A stretch of 64,000 nucleotides of DNA from Nitrospina sp. (GCA_024648695.1 JACAVV010000009.1:125729-189728), one strand, 5' to 3'. Positions 1 through 9,057 are shown, numbered from the stretch's first letter. Made by a program: numbers and translations. The notes: generated from the sequence alone by a model not told the origin.

Positions 1-228
1 AAAAATGAGAATGACAATAATATTGAAGATGATGAGAACGGCAATATTACCGGCAATTGGGGTGTCGGTGGTGTTTTGAGAAATAAAAAAAGTTTCAAGC
101 CCGGTAAGGCCGACAAGGGCTAAAGCCACCGCCACGAGGGCACGACGCATTCGCGTCCGTTTTTTACGGATCAGGTCTTCTGAAGGAGGAGTGTAGGGTA
201 CGCTATTGATTGAAGGAACGGATGACAT
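1..228 (-). CDS. ntrY: NtrY-like sensor histidine kinase, N-terminal fragment
   Basis: Only the first 76 codons are in the window; the gene runs off the left edge. The reading frame starts at an ATG at 228-226 and stays open to base 1. The visible protein has a short polar N-terminus rich in Ser and Pro, a basic stretch (IRKKRTRMRR), a first hydrophobic segment (ALVAVALALVGLTGLETFF), a short outer loop, and the start of a second hydrophobic segment (IAVLIIFNIIVILIF). That layout matches the N-terminus of NtrY-type nitrogen-regulation sensor kinases, which also sit next to DUF4390 genes in many proteobacteria. The start overlaps the end of the upstream DUF4390 gene by 26 bases, so the two are probably translationally coupled. 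The kinase core is not visible, so the family call is an inference from two membrane segments and context. Confidence 0.5.
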   Translation of the reverse strand, partial: MSSVPSINSVPYTPPSEDLIRKKRTRMRRALVAVALALVGLTGLETFFISQNTTDTPIAGNIAVLIIFNIIVILIF

Positions 229-904
229 GATTCAAGGCCCTGGAATTTCTTTTATCATTGTTACGCGACTGCAGGGAAAATCCATCCTCTTCATGATACA
301 TCAATTCATTCACATTCAAGACAGAAGATTCGGCCCAGGAAGTATCAAAATCATTAAAGGGCACAAAAAAGAATATGTAATTGAAAGGAAACCAGAATCG
401 GTCGGTTTCCATATCCGCTTTCACTCTCAAATAATATTCTTCGTTTGGGTTCAGCTTATAGATAGAGGCGATGGGGACTTTTTTCAGACTCAACATCAAA
501 TTCTTGTAACGGGATTTGTCCCGCGTGATGATTTTGCGTTTGACGTTCTTACCCAATACCGAAAACCGGTAAAGGTTTTTTAAGGAGTCGTATTGAACGG
601 TGTTTCTTACGTCTGCGGAACTGACCAATTGGTCTTTCCAGAAACTTACCACTTTGCGGAGCTCTATATGATAGGTAAAGGTCATAGGGACACCACTATC
701 TATCGCATCCAGAATACGCTCATTGAACCCGTTTTCCAGTTGGGCATTTAAGGTCAGAACATTTCCGGACTGTCCAAACGATATTTCTTTAATGGTGGGA
801 CTTTGTGCCTGGGCAGGGGTGCCAGCAAAAAGTAGGGTTGAAATTCCAAGGAAAAGAAAAACGAAGTAAGAAATTCGTTTAAATGTAGAAAGGAACCGGA
901 TCAA
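203..904 (-). CDS. DUF4390-like exported protein
   Basis: This is an exported protein of unknown function, resembling the DUF4390 family. The N-terminus has a positively charged region (FKR), a hydrophobic core (ISYFVFLFLGISTLLFAG) and a probable cleavage site near AQAQS. The remainder is a beta-rich domain containing motifs such as LNAQLENGFNERILDAIDSG and a repeated pattern of aromatic residues. I place the start at a TTG (904-902) because an AGGAG lies 8 bases upstream. An in-frame start at 976 would add 24 residues with no ribosome site and bury the signal peptide. The gene lies between mutS and an NtrY-like kinase and overlaps the latter. Such proteins may take part in periplasmic or envelope sensing with NtrY, but nothing in the sequence proves this. 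Confidence 0.65.
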   Translation of the reverse strand: MIRFLSTFKRISYFVFLFLGISTLLFAGTPAQAQSPTIKEISFGQSGNVLTLNAQLENGFNERILDAIDSGVPMTFTYHIELRKVVSFWKDQLVSSADVRNTVQYDSLKNLYRFSVLGKNVKRKIITRDKSRYKNLMLSLKKVPIASIYKLNPNEEYYLRVKADMETDRFWFPFNYIFFFVPFNDFDTSWAESSVLNVNELMYHEEDGFSLQSRNNDKRNSRALNHVIRSFNQ

Positions 905-1286
905 GATATATTCTCCTATATTCACACCCAATGCTAGAAAATGAATAGCATTCAAATATAGTGGGGTGTAAGCCACCCGTCAAATTAAGTCAGACTCTTT
1001 ACCAAAAGGTTCCAAATGCTTTAAATTTTTCTTATTGAGTTTACGTGAATTTAAAACCAAAGAAGAGTGCCTCCCAGAGTTTCCCTTCTTAACCATCCAA
1101 CGCAAATTCAGACATCCTGAAAACTAAAGAATGCCTTTTTTGATTTGGGCTCATAATACAACATTAAGTGGTAAATGTAAAGCAAACTAACACAAATTAC
1201 GAATAATAAAATCAAACACTTATACAAAAACTTCCGTTCCGACCAAGGATTCCCAAAAGGGTTAAAACATCCTTAAAATCATAGTT
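905..1286. other. Intergenic region between mutS and the DUF4390 gene
   Basis: This AT-rich stretch of about 380 bases lies downstream of mutS and upstream of the DUF4390-ntrY pair. I see no credible ORF, RNA gene or strong hairpin. It probably carries the promoter of the DUF4390-ntrY unit. The AGGAG ribosome site at its lower-coordinate end belongs to that unit. Confidence 0.5.
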
Positions 1287-3953
1287 CTATAATTTTTGTT
1301 GGTTTTTTATTTGATCGCATAAGTCATAAAGAAAATCCAAAGCCTGTTTTGGACTCAGGCTATTCGGGTCCAGAGTCAAAAGGGAATCCGGCCAGGGAGG
1401 CGGTGTCTCTCTAAACAACTGCATCTGCAAAGGGTCGCTCCTTTCCATATGAGATTCACCTTGAACAATTTTAGGAACTCCCGATTCATCAAACTCATTA
1501 TTTTCCAGGTTGAACAAAACTTCGGAAGCTCGATTCAAAACCTGGGGGGGCAATCCGGCCAAGCGGGCCACCTGAATTCCATAACTTTTATCCGCCCGGC
1601 CCGGTACAATTTTTCGAAGGAACAAAATCTCGTTATTCCACTCTTTCACCTGAACATTAAAATTGCGAACCCCTTTAAAAATTTCAGCCAGCTCAGTCAA
1701 CTCATGATAATGAGTCGCGAATAAGGTTTTTGCGCCAATGCGTTCGGGACCCTGCAGGTACTCAACAATCGCCCAGGCAATACTGATCCCATCGAATGTG
1801 CTGGTACCGCGACCAATTTCATCCAGTATGATGAGGCTTTTGGATGTGGCGTTGTTCAGGATATTTGCTGTTTCGTTCATCTCCACCATAAAGGTGGACT
1901 GGCCCTTGATCAGGTGGTCTTGCGCCCCGACCCTTGAGAAAATCCGGTCGACCAATCCGGTACGGACAGCACTGGCCGGAACGAAACTTCCGGTCTGGGC
2001 CATCAGGCTGATGAGCGCCACTTGGCGCAAGTAAGTAGACTTTCCCGCCATATTGGGCCCGGTGATGACCATGATCTGGTTTTCATCGCAGTCCAATAGT
2101 GTATCATTTGGAATGAATTGCACTGCAGGATCGAGCCTTTCTATCAAGGGATGACGCCCCCCTTCAATGAAAAGCTCCGAGTCTTCGCTGATCTCCGGTT
2201 GACAGTAATCGTAGCGATGGGCCACTTCCGCAAAGGAAAACAGAACATCGACTTGACTGAGAGTATCCGCCATGTGCTGGATCCGGGTACCTTCCTCTGC
2301 GACAGATTGCCGAACGCTCTCAAATATCTCTTTCTCAAGATCCAGTATTTTTTCTTCCGCTCCAGTTAGCGTTTCCTCGTATTCTTTGAGTTCCGGAGAA
2401 ATGAAGCGCTCAGTATTGACCAGAGATTGCTTACGGATGTATTCAGGTGGAATCCTGTCGCTATTCCTTTTGGTGATCTCGATATAATATCCATAGATCT
2501 TGTTATACCCGATCTTTAATTGCGGAATCCCGATACGTTCCTTTTCGCGGGTCTCCAATTGTGCGATCCATTGTTTGCCATCTTTTTGAATTGATTTCAA
2601 GCGGTCAAGTTCAGGATGCATCCCCGACTTTATTACATGGCCGTCTTTTAAATTGTAAGGCGGTGCGTCCTCTATCGTTTGGCTGATGCGGTCATGCACA
2701 TCCTGCAAATTATCCCAGGAAACCAGGTACTCTCGAATCAAGGGGGAACGCCCTTCGGACAACAGCTCCAGAATTGCTGGAAACACTGCCAGGGAGCTTT
2801 TCAGGGAAATCAAATCCCGTGGGTTTCCGCCAGAAAGGGTAATTCTTCCCAACAGCCTTTCCAGATCGAACACCTTTTTCAATTCATCCCGTACCCCATT
2901 ACGAAAAATCAGATTGGCCTTCAATTCCTTGACCATGTCCAATCGGGCCTGTATTGCGTTTTTATCGATAAGCGGTTTTAACAGCCATTCTTTCAATTGT
3001 CGCGCCCCCATGGGCGTGAGGGTCAAATCAAGTAGATCCAGCAAGGAACCATCTCGTTTGCCCTGACTGGTCTGCACCAGTTCCAGGCTTGTCACCGTGG
3101 TTTGATCCAACTGCATGCATTGGCTCATATTGAGGGTCGACAACGACCGAATATGAGCGACTTGGGATTTTTGCGTTTCACGCAGATAATTTATCAGCGC
3201 TCCTCCTGCGCATATCGCCCGGAAATTTTCCTCGCACCCGAAGCCCTCAAGGGAATGGGTTTTGAAGTGAGCGAGAAGCGTTCCATAGGCCTGCTTGTGC
3301 GAAAAAACCCAATCATCGCGCGTTCGCAAACTGGCTTCTACTTGCGTGAGCCAGGTAAACGACTGGCCTTCCGCAGGCAACCGTGACTCCGGAATCACAA
3401 TTTCCTTTGCATTGATCCGGGACAATTCGTCTGCCAACAAGGTTTCGCGAGCGGAACCCAAAAACTCCGCTACCTTGAACAGGCCTGTAGAAAGATCGAC
3501 ATAGGCCAATCCGAATCCATCATCATCCCAAAATACCGACACCAGAAAATGATGATTTTTCGGATCCAGCAAGGACTCATCCATCACCGTTCCAGGAGTC
3601 ACCACCTTGATAACATCGCGTTTAACGATGCCCTTAGTCGTTTTGGGGTCTTCCACCTGCTCGCAGATGGCGACACTTTTGCCGGCTTTGATCAACTTTG
3701 CAATGTAGCCGTTGGACGAGTGATGGGGGATGCCGCACATGGGTGTTGGATTGGATTTATTCTTGTTTCTTGAGGTGAGGGCGATTTCCAGAATTCGCGA
3801 AGCCGTTTTCGCATCATCGTTGAACATCTCATAAAAATCGCCCATGCGAAAAAACAGGATAGAATCCGGGTAATCTTTTTTGATGCTGTTATATTGCACC
3901 ATCATGGGCGTGGAGTCTTCGCCCTGAGATTTAAGTTGAGACCGGGTGTTCAT
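1287..3953 (-). CDS. mutS: DNA mismatch repair protein MutS
   Basis: MutS binds mismatches and small loops in newly replicated DNA and starts repair with MutL. The mismatch-reading motif is F40-Y41-E42, in the context MGDFYEMF. The ATPase core has a Walker A (GPNMAGKST) near residue 631, a Walker B region (LIILDEIGRGTSTFDG) near 706, and the conserved ATHYHEL further on. The length of 888 residues is normal for the family. A C-terminal tail (SPKQALDFLYDL) is also typical. The gene begins 11 bases after the HIT-family gene ends, so they are probably co-transcribed. The extra N-terminal residues before the usual start of homology (about PMMVQY) are short and unremarkable. Confidence 0.97.
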   Translation of the reverse strand: MNTRSQLKSQGEDSTPMMVQYNSIKKDYPDSILFFRMGDFYEMFNDDAKTASRILEIALTSRNKNKSNPTPMCGIPHHSSNGYIAKLIKAGKSVAICEQVEDPKTTKGIVKRDVIKVVTPGTVMDESLLDPKNHHFLVSVFWDDDGFGLAYVDLSTGLFKVAEFLGSARETLLADELSRINAKEIVIPESRLPAEGQSFTWLTQVEASLRTRDDWVFSHKQAYGTLLAHFKTHSLEGFGCEENFRAICAGGALINYLRETQKSQVAHIRSLSTLNMSQCMQLDQTTVTSLELVQTSQGKRDGSLLDLLDLTLTPMGARQLKEWLLKPLIDKNAIQARLDMVKELKANLIFRNGVRDELKKVFDLERLLGRITLSGGNPRDLISLKSSLAVFPAILELLSEGRSPLIREYLVSWDNLQDVHDRISQTIEDAPPYNLKDGHVIKSGMHPELDRLKSIQKDGKQWIAQLETREKERIGIPQLKIGYNKIYGYYIEITKRNSDRIPPEYIRKQSLVNTERFISPELKEYEETLTGAEEKILDLEKEIFESVRQSVAEEGTRIQHMADTLSQVDVLFSFAEVAHRYDYCQPEISEDSELFIEGGRHPLIERLDPAVQFIPNDTLLDCDENQIMVITGPNMAGKSTYLRQVALISLMAQTGSFVPASAVRTGLVDRIFSRVGAQDHLIKGQSTFMVEMNETANILNNATSKSLIILDEIGRGTSTFDGISIAWAIVEYLQGPERIGAKTLFATHYHELTELAEIFKGVRNFNVQVKEWNNEILFLRKIVPGRADKSYGIQVARLAGLPPQVLNRASEVLFNLENNEFDESGVPKIVQGESHMERSDPLQMQLFRETPPPWPDSLLTLDPNSLSPKQALDFLYDLCDQIKNQQKL

Positions 3954-3964
3954 GGTCGGGTTGA

Positions 3965-4468
3965 TCAGGTGAGATTTTGAAACAATGGGAGTAGCTTATC
4001 GTAGGTGCCTTTTAAATGTTCCGGGTGCACTTTGGTTTCACCGATGATGGGCATGAAATTGGTATCGCCCGCCCACCTGGGAACGATATGGTTGTGCAAA
4101 TGCTCATCGAAACCGGCACCTGCCACTTTACCCAGATTGAGACCAATGTTGAAACCATCAGGAGCATAAACTTCAGACAAAAGGCGGACGCAATGCTGGG
4201 TCAGGGTTCCCAATTCATTCAATTCCTCGTTGTCCAGTTTCGTGATGCAGTTGGAATGCTTGAATGGAGAAACCATGATATGCCCATTGTTATATGGGTA
4301 AATGTTCATGATGACAAAACAGGTCTTGCCGCGGAATAAAATCCGGTTTTTTTCATCTTCGCTACTTTGAGGAAGCGAACAAAAAATGCAATCATTGCTT
4401 TTATCCTGAACCACGTATTGCATTCTCCAGGGAGCCCATAAATGTTCCATAAGTTTATTAAAAGTCAT
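3965..4468 (-). CDS. HIT-domain nucleotide hydrolase/phosphorylase family protein
   Basis: The protein belongs to the histidine-triad superfamily, enzymes that cleave nucleoside phosphate esters such as AppppA or AMP conjugates. The triad is H123-L-H125-N-H127 (HLHNHIVPRW). An N-terminal LWAPWRMQYV and a CxxC pair (C27, C30) mark the branch usually annotated as Ap4A phosphorylase or FHIT-like. The CxxC is part of a probable zinc site. At 167 residues it has the usual length. A second possible start (ATG at 4450) would remove six residues; neither has a good ribosome site. It lies between ybeY and mutS on the same strand. The natural substrate cannot be read from the sequence. Confidence 0.88.
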   Translation of the reverse strand: MTFNKLMEHLWAPWRMQYVVQDKSNDCIFCSLPQSSEDEKNRILFRGKTCFVIMNIYPYNNGHIMVSPFKHSNCITKLDNEELNELGTLTQHCVRLLSEVYAPDGFNIGLNLGKVAGAGFDEHLHNHIVPRWAGDTNFMPIIGETKVHPEHLKGTYDKLLPLFQNLT

Positions 4469-4575
4469 TCAGAAGAAATTCTTGGAAAAGCGATTCGAAC
4501 CAATGCCATCAAAATGACCCCATTCAGGGCCAACTGCATTTAACAGTTCAGCAAGCCAGCTTCACCCTCGGGTGC

Positions 4576-5043
4576 CTAGGGGGTGATGAAGTTGCAAGTG
4601 CCTCCGGGTTTTCTACCTGGGAAAATCCGTTCAAACAATTCTCCAGTTTTCTCTTGCATCTCGCGCTCGTCATCCGGGTTGTCGTGATCCCACCCCAAAA
4701 GGTGAAGGATGCCATGAATGACCAAAAGGATCAACTCTTCATCCAGGGCAAGGTGATGATCGAGCGCCTGTCTTTGAGCCATTTCTACTGACACGACCAC
4801 ATCACCTAATAAAGGATACTCGTCAAACGCATCATCCCATTGCGGGAATGATAACACATCCGTAGGCCGGTCGGCTTCACGATATTGACTGTTCAGTTGT
4901 TGAATTTCCTGATCGGAAACAAACGTCAAACTCAGCTCGCTGTTTTCATGCTGTAAGGCCTTAAGCAGAGTTTCGACCTTTGCTTCGATGAACGATGTAT
5001 CCACCGGAATGACTGTTTGCTCATTGCTGAATAAAAGTGCCAT
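4576..5043 (-). CDS. ybeY: Endoribonuclease YbeY (16S rRNA maturation)
   Basis: YbeY is a zinc-dependent single-strand endoribonuclease used in 16S rRNA 3'-end processing and ribosome quality control. The metal motif H-x3-H-x5-H is complete (H110, H114, H120, in HGILHLLGWDH). Upstream, the conserved block ADRPTDVLSFP, which is typical of the family, is present. The 155-residue length is normal. It follows phoH at a distance of 206 bases, the order seen in most bacteria. A short inverted repeat (CACC-CTCG-GGTG, 4563-4574) directly after the stop could help end transcription, but it lacks a T-run. Confidence 0.95.
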   Translation of the reverse strand: MALLFSNEQTVIPVDTSFIEAKVETLLKALQHENSELSLTFVSDQEIQQLNSQYREADRPTDVLSFPQWDDAFDEYPLLGDVVVSVEMAQRQALDHHLALDEELILLVIHGILHLLGWDHDNPDDEREMQEKTGELFERIFPGRKPGGTCNFITP

Positions 5044-5249
5044 TCAAGAATGAAAGATCCGGAAAGTTAAAAGATCAAAGGACATTGAGGGTAAAATAAT
5101 ATATTTAACCCGGTTATGAATTAATGCCCTAAAAGTTAAGAAATCAATCATGATAGGTCCAGTTTTGGATAGCAATCATACCGCCTCCCTGGAGGGAGAA
5201 GGGACACTCTGGGCATATGCTTTTTAACAATCTTTTAATCAGAACCGGT

Positions 5250-6251
5250 TTACTCTGGGGAATGAGTGAGGTTCTCTTTTTCAGAACGGTCGTAAGCACG
5301 TATGATCTGCTTAACCAAATCGTGGCGAATGACATCTTTATCAGAAAAATAAACGAAGCGGATGCCCTCCACCTTCTTTAAAATGCCCTGAACCTGAACC
5401 AGGCCCGACTCACTATGCCTTTGTAAATCGATCTGTGTAATGTCCCCGGTCACCACCATTTTGGACCGCAGGCCGAGCCGCGTGAGGAACATTTTCATTT
5501 GTTCCTGAGTCGAGTTTTGCCCTTCATCCAGGATGATGAATGAATCGTTTAATGTACGCCCGCGCATATAAGCCAGAGGAACGATTTCGATTATGCCTTC
5601 CTGTATGAACTGCTGAACCCGGTTGTATTCGACCATATCGTAAAGAGAATCGTAAAGCGGCATCAGGTAAGGATTGATTTTTTCGGTGATGTCCCCGGGT
5701 AAGAACCCTAGCTTTTCACCTGCTTCCACCGCGGGCCGGACCAGGACGATTCGTTTGAACTTTTGTTTAAGTAGACCTTCCACTGCCAGAGCGACGGCGA
5801 GATATGTTTTTCCGGTTCCCGCCGGACCGATTCCCAAAACAATATCGAAATTGTTGATCGCGTTCAGGAATTCCCTTTGCCCAACACCTTTGGGAGTGAT
5901 GTAGCCTTTCTTAGACGAAATATATATGCGTTGGGTAAAAATAGATCCCAGATCTACCTTAGGATCCTCCGCGACCAGGCGAATGGCGAACTTGATATCG
6001 CCATTGACGAGAGGGGTTCCGCTGGCCATAAGCTCGTCCAGCTGAGTCAATAAACGGTCCACAGATTCCACAGCAGAGGCATCACCTTTGAGCGTGATCT
6101 GGTTTTCGCGGGTCATAACCCGGACATCAAATTTCTTCTCGATCAGTTTGAGGTTGGTGTCCTGGGTCCCAAAAATCTCGGCAATGTGCGGACTTTTATC
6201 CAGCACGATTTCCCGTGTAACCGGTTCGCTATCTGATAGGATTCGATTCAT
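5250..6251 (-). CDS. phoH: PhoH-like ATPase
   Basis: This is a PhoH-family P-loop ATPase, a predicted RNA-associated helicase or nuclease partner that is co-inherited with YbeY. The N-terminal 110 residues form a KH-like region. They are followed by a family-typical RIYISSKKGYITPKG-like segment. The Walker A (GPAGTGKT) is near residue 141 and the Walker B (FIILDEGQN) near residue 237. The C-terminus carries the MVVTGDITQIDL motif. Length (333) is normal for the long PhoH form. It lies downstream of folE by 68 bases and upstream of ybeY, consistent with one long minus-strand transcript. Confidence 0.95.
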   Translation of the reverse strand: MNRILSDSEPVTREIVLDKSPHIAEIFGTQDTNLKLIEKKFDVRVMTRENQITLKGDASAVESVDRLLTQLDELMASGTPLVNGDIKFAIRLVAEDPKVDLGSIFTQRIYISSKKGYITPKGVGQREFLNAINNFDIVLGIGPAGTGKTYLAVALAVEGLLKQKFKRIVLVRPAVEAGEKLGFLPGDITEKINPYLMPLYDSLYDMVEYNRVQQFIQEGIIEIVPLAYMRGRTLNDSFIILDEGQNSTQEQMKMFLTRLGLRSKMVVTGDITQIDLQRHSESGLVQVQGILKKVEGIRFVYFSDKDVIRHDLVKQIIRAYDRSEKENLTHSPE

Positions 6252-6319
6252 CTATTGAAAGTTTGACAGATCGATCCATCGATCCATGTCTAAAAAAAGT
6301 GGGGCTATAAGAAGAGTCA

Positions 6320-6922
6320 TTATAATCGGATATTTGAAGGGTTTTGAATGAGGCTTAAAAATTCGTTACGGGTCACTTCATTTTCTTTAAAAGCCCCCAG
6401 CATGGAACTGGTCGTAGTGTTGGAATTTTGCTTGCGGACCCCTCGCATGGTCATACAAAGGTGAAACGCTTCGATCACCACCGCCACACCCTGGGGATTC
6501 AGAACCGATTCAATGCATTCTGCAATTTGGCTGGTCAAGCGCTCCTGAACCTGCAGTCGTTTGGAAAACACATCCACCAGACGCGGAATTTTACTGAGTC
6601 CAATGATTTTGCCATTGGGAATATACGCCACATGGCAACGACCGAAAAATGGGAGAATATGATGCTCGCATAAACTGAAAATCTCGATATCTTTGACAAT
6701 CACCATTTCATTATAATTATCGGTGAACAAGGCATCGTTGACCAATTCCTCGACATTTTCCCAATAGCCGCTGGTTAAATATTTGAGCGACTTTTCTACA
6801 CGTTCAGGGGTATTACGCAAACCTTCACGTGTTGGATCCTCACCCAATTGTACGAGAAGGTTCTCGATCAAATCTTTCACTATAGGTTCCTCGGTAGGTG
6901 ACAAAATTTCTTTCTGATTCAT
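6320..6922 (-). CDS. folE: GTP cyclohydrolase I
   Basis: FolE converts GTP to 7,8-dihydroneopterin triphosphate, the first step in folate and pterin (and often queuosine) synthesis. Zinc ligands are visible as C85 with H87/H88 ([11 protein letters not shown]) and C156 (HLCMTMRGV). The family blocks [16 protein letters not shown] and [15 protein letters not shown] are intact. At 200 residues it is full length. The first 83 bases of the gene lie inside the end of the upstream queD-like gene in another frame, and no clear Shine-Dalgarno precedes its ATG. Translation is therefore probably coupled to that gene. Confidence 0.96.
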   Translation of the reverse strand: MNQKEILSPTEEPIVKDLIENLLVQLGEDPTREGLRNTPERVEKSLKYLTSGYWENVEELVNDALFTDNYNEMVIVKDIEIFSLCEHHILPFFGRCHVAYIPNGKIIGLSKIPRLVDVFSKRLQVQERLTSQIAECIESVLNPQGVAVVIEAFHLCMTMRGVRKQNSNTTTSSMLGAFKENEVTRNEFLSLIQNPSNIRL

Positions 6923-7289
6923 ACAGTTTTATTTCGTGTAACTGTCCTCGCTGGATTTTGGGTTCCAGAATCTCCCAGAATTTTATGGCGATATTCTCCG
7001 CGGTGGGAATAACCCCTTTCATAAACTCGACATCCATATTGAAATTTTTATGGTCGACTTTGTTTATGATCTCTTCATTAATCAACGCTTTTAAGGCCTT
7101 TAAATCAAGGACCATTCCCGTTTCCGGATCGACCTCTCCTTTGACGGTGACTTCCATGCAATAATTATGGCCATGACCATTCGGGTTGTTGCACAAACCG
7201 AATACAGCGGCGTTTTTGTCGTCGGGAAAATCGGGATTATACAATCGATGGCTTGCGCAAAATTCGACTTTACGGGTGATATAAATCAT
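6840..7289 (-). CDS. queD: 6-pyruvoyltetrahydropterin synthase / 6-carboxytetrahydropterin synthase (QueD family)
   Basis: The enzyme acts on dihydroneopterin triphosphate, the product of the FolE encoded just downstream. Zinc ligands are H14 (ASHRL), H39 and H41 (NGHGHNY), and the candidate catalytic Cys is C33 in [14 protein letters not shown]. The spacing and wording of this block, and of [10 protein letters not shown] and [10 protein letters not shown], resemble animal 6-pyruvoyltetrahydropterin synthase more than Escherichia coli QueD. The product could therefore be 6-pyruvoyl- or 6-carboxy-tetrahydropterin. The family core normally ends around [11 protein letters not shown]. The last 14 or so residues form a tail encoded in the overlap with folE. 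No other queuosine gene is in the window. Confidence 0.88.
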   Translation of the reverse strand: MIYITRKVEFCASHRLYNPDFPDDKNAAVFGLCNNPNGHGHNYCMEVTVKGEVDPETGMVLDLKALKALINEEIINKVDHKNFNMDVEFMKGVIPTAENIAIKFWEILEPKIQRGQLHEIKLYESERNFVTYRGTYSERFDREPSRTIG

Positions 7290-7455
7290 ATATGGGATTT
7301 TTAATGTTGAAAAAGGCCTCTTACAAAATCAATTTTAAAAAGGCTTGCAATTTTGAGGATGAAAATCTTTCCTCTCAATAGGCTCTGCGGGTTAAAAATA
7401 ATTAAAAAGTTTTAAAAACAGAGCCTTGATTTATTAATCCTTTATGGCCCCTTCG

Positions 7456-7647
7456 TTATTTCAAATACTTTCTTTTATTGTCGGTGGAATAAAACCCTGA
7501 ACCATACAAATGGAAAGTGGAATTGGTCACCGCTTTTTTCAATTCACCGCCGCATTTTTCGCAGGTCTTTAAAGGTTCGTCGGAAGCGCTTTGCAACGCC
7601 TCGATAACCTCTTTACACTTTTCACATTCGTACTCATAAATCGGCAT
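7456..7647 (-). CDS. FmdB-family zinc ribbon protein
   Basis: This is a small zinc ribbon protein of the FmdB type, proposed to act in regulation or metal handling; the true role is unknown. The start is the ATG at 7647, giving MPIYEYECEKC. A GGAGGG sits 7 bases upstream, whereas the longer frame start at 7662 has none. Four Cys form two knuckles: C8-x2-C11 and C29-x2-C32, typical of the family. The C-terminus is short and basic (DNKRKYLK) and contains the usual STFHLYGSGFYSTD segment. It lies between the queD gene and a small exported protein. Confidence 0.9.
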   Translation of the reverse strand: MPIYEYECEKCKEVIEALQSASDEPLKTCEKCGGELKKAVTNSTFHLYGSGFYSTDNKRKYLK

Positions 7648-7687
7648 AACTGCACCCTCCATAAACCAAAAGGAATGTTGTATATTT

Positions 7688-8167
7688 CTATTTTATCACT
7701 TTCCCACCTTCCCAATGAATGGTTTTTCCCTTATTTTTTCCACGAAAAACCTGCAGGGTTTTTGGGATTTTTTCTTTGATGCTATCCAGATCATGGATCG
7801 GGGTGGGAAGCGTCAGACCCCATTCGGGATCAAAAATACCAATCAGGATTCCCCTATTCGCCAATACCTGAAGCGTGATAAACTTTTCGATATTCAATTT
7901 TTTTTGCACATCCTGCGGCATCATAAACGTCTCATTTTCACGCTTACTACCGTACCGCATCACCGCCTTTCCGCTGGACACTTCCTTAAAGTTCAGTGAT
8001 CGAATGAAATCATCCAATTCGTGGAAACTATTATCCTTGGGAAAAATGAGGATCCCATAATCTTCTACATTTTTGTAAAGAACATAGTCATAAGCTTCTG
8101 CAGACCGGGAAAAACACACACCCGTTCCAAGTAAAAAAACAAAGACGAATAGCAGAACTTTTCTCAT
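7688..8167 (-). CDS. Exported protein of unknown function
   Basis: I do not recognise this family. From the ATG at 8167, which has GAGG 5 bases upstream, the protein is about 159 residues. It opens with a clear signal peptide (MRKVLLFVFVFLLGTG) and a probable cleavage site near AEAYDY. A longer frame to 8215 would hide that signal behind 16 residues. The mature part is mixed alpha/beta with no Cys, and has a conserved-looking ILIGIFDPEWGLTLPTP segment and a basic C-terminus. It lies downstream of ndk on the same strand and is probably periplasmic. Confidence 0.7.
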   Translation of the reverse strand: MRKVLLFVFVFLLGTGVCFSRSAEAYDYVLYKNVEDYGILIFPKDNSFHELDDFIRSLNFKEVSSGKAVMRYGSKRENETFMMPQDVQKKLNIEKFITLQVLANRGILIGIFDPEWGLTLPTPIHDLDSIKEKIPKTLQVFRGKNKGKTIHWEGGKVIK

Positions 8168-8265
8168 GCAAGCCTCTATAGATTTGAGGGATCCTGAGTC
8201 CATTCCAGGAACCAAAGAATTACAGGGTGGTCCTTCAGGGACTTTATTGTTTGGATGGCTGAAAC

Positions 8266-8682
8266 TTAAGCCTGGATTTCAGATTTACTAAAAAAGTAGG
8301 AAATTTCAAACTCTGCGGTATCAGTCGCGTCAGATCCATGAGTGGAATTTTTTTCGATATCGATTCCAAACTCCTTACGAATCGTACCTTCGTCAGCGTC
8401 CTTGGGATTGGTCGCACCCATTACTTCGCGCCACCTGGCAATTGCATTGTCTCGCTTCAGAACGAGGAGGACCACCGGCCCCGAACTCATATAGTCGGTC
8501 AAGTCATTGAAAAAAGGCCGCTCTTTATGAACATAATAAAATCCTTCAGCGCAGGCTTTTGACATATGAGTGGTTCGCATAGCGGCAATGGTGAAACCGT
8601 CATTTTCAATTTTTTGAAGGATACTTCCGATGATATTTCTTTCAACAGCATCGGGTTTAATCATAGCAAAGGTTAATTCCAT
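8266..8682 (-). CDS. ndk: Nucleoside diphosphate kinase
   Basis: Ndk transfers the gamma-phosphate between nucleoside triphosphates and diphosphates and balances NTP pools. The phospho-accepting histidine is H115 in NSTHGSD. The N-terminal block [13 protein letters not shown] and the middle [16 protein letters not shown] are standard. At 138 residues it has the usual bacterial length. GAGGTG lies about 11 bases before the ATG. A strong terminator lies between it and the por genes, so ndk probably has its own promoter in the short gap between that terminator and its start. Confidence 0.97.
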   Translation of the reverse strand: MELTFAMIKPDAVERNIIGSILQKIENDGFTIAAMRTTHMSKACAEGFYYVHKERPFFNDLTDYMSSGPVVLLVLKRDNAIARWREVMGATNPKDADEGTIRKEFGIDIEKNSTHGSDATDTAEFEISYFFSKSEIQA

Positions 8683-8719
8683 TAAATAATTTTCACCTCA
8701 TCACAAGTTAAAAACAAAA

Positions 8720-8756
8720 AAAAGGTATTTGGGCATTTAATGCCCAAATACCTTTT
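8720..8756 (-). terminator. Rho-independent terminator after the por operon
   Basis: Arms 8720-8737 and 8739-8756 form a perfect 18-bp inverted repeat whose core is GGGCATT/AATGCCC. On the minus strand the stem is followed by eight T, a G and five more T. It lies 18 bases past the stop of the porD-type ferredoxin gene and upstream of ndk, so it ends the por transcript. Confidence 0.92.
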
Positions 8757-8773
8757 AAATTGGAAATCGCAAT

Positions 8774-9037
8774 TTATCGAATCACAACACCTGATTTTTT
8801 AATAACAAACCGTTCGTTGAGATCATCAATCCATACCATTTTAATTGCATTGTGTTTAGCCACATCCCGACAAATATAAACACAAATTTCGCAGGATTTA
8901 CAGCGATCCACAGAAACATAAGCCGACTTGTCTTCCTCACTGTAATTAATACAGTTAGCTTCCGGGCAATAGGTTGTGCACAAATGACAAGCAGTTTTGG
9001 AACAAATATCTTTATCTACATCTGCAATATAATACAT
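8774..9037 (-). CDS. porD: 2-oxoacid:ferredoxin oxidoreductase, 2x[4Fe-4S] ferredoxin-like subunit
   Basis: This is the small electron-transfer subunit of a 2-oxoacid (pyruvate or 2-oxoglutarate) ferredoxin oxidoreductase. Its 87 residues hold two clusters of cysteines: C12, C17, C20, C24 (plus C29) and C46, C49, C52, C56. The first set has an expanded C-x4-C-x2-C-x3-C spacing, as in the delta-type subunits of the multi-subunit enzymes of Hydrogenobacter and relatives. GGAG sits 5 bases before the ATG. It is the last gene of the por set, 20 bases after the gamma subunit gene, and is followed by a strong terminator. The direction of the reaction (decarboxylation or CO2 fixation) cannot be told from sequence. 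Confidence 0.88.
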   Translation of the reverse strand: MYYIADVDKDICSKTACHLCTTYCPEANCINYSEEDKSAYVSVDRCKSCEICVYICRDVAKHNAIKMVWIDDLNERFVIKKSGVVIR

Positions 9038-9057
9038 GGTTACTCCAAATAATAATA

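Noticed and set aside
4480..4575. A tRNA-like T-loop (GGTTCGAATC on the minus strand) with a 5-bp stem and 7-base loop nearby
   Set aside because: The bases on either side of the T-loop do not form a T stem, there is no acceptor pairing, and the loop that would hold the anticodon has an unlikely base after it. It is probably a chance match between ybeY and the HIT gene.
5144..5335. A 63-codon ORF between phoH and ybeY on the minus strand
   Set aside because: It overlaps the end of phoH in another frame, has no ribosome site and no recognisable protein features.
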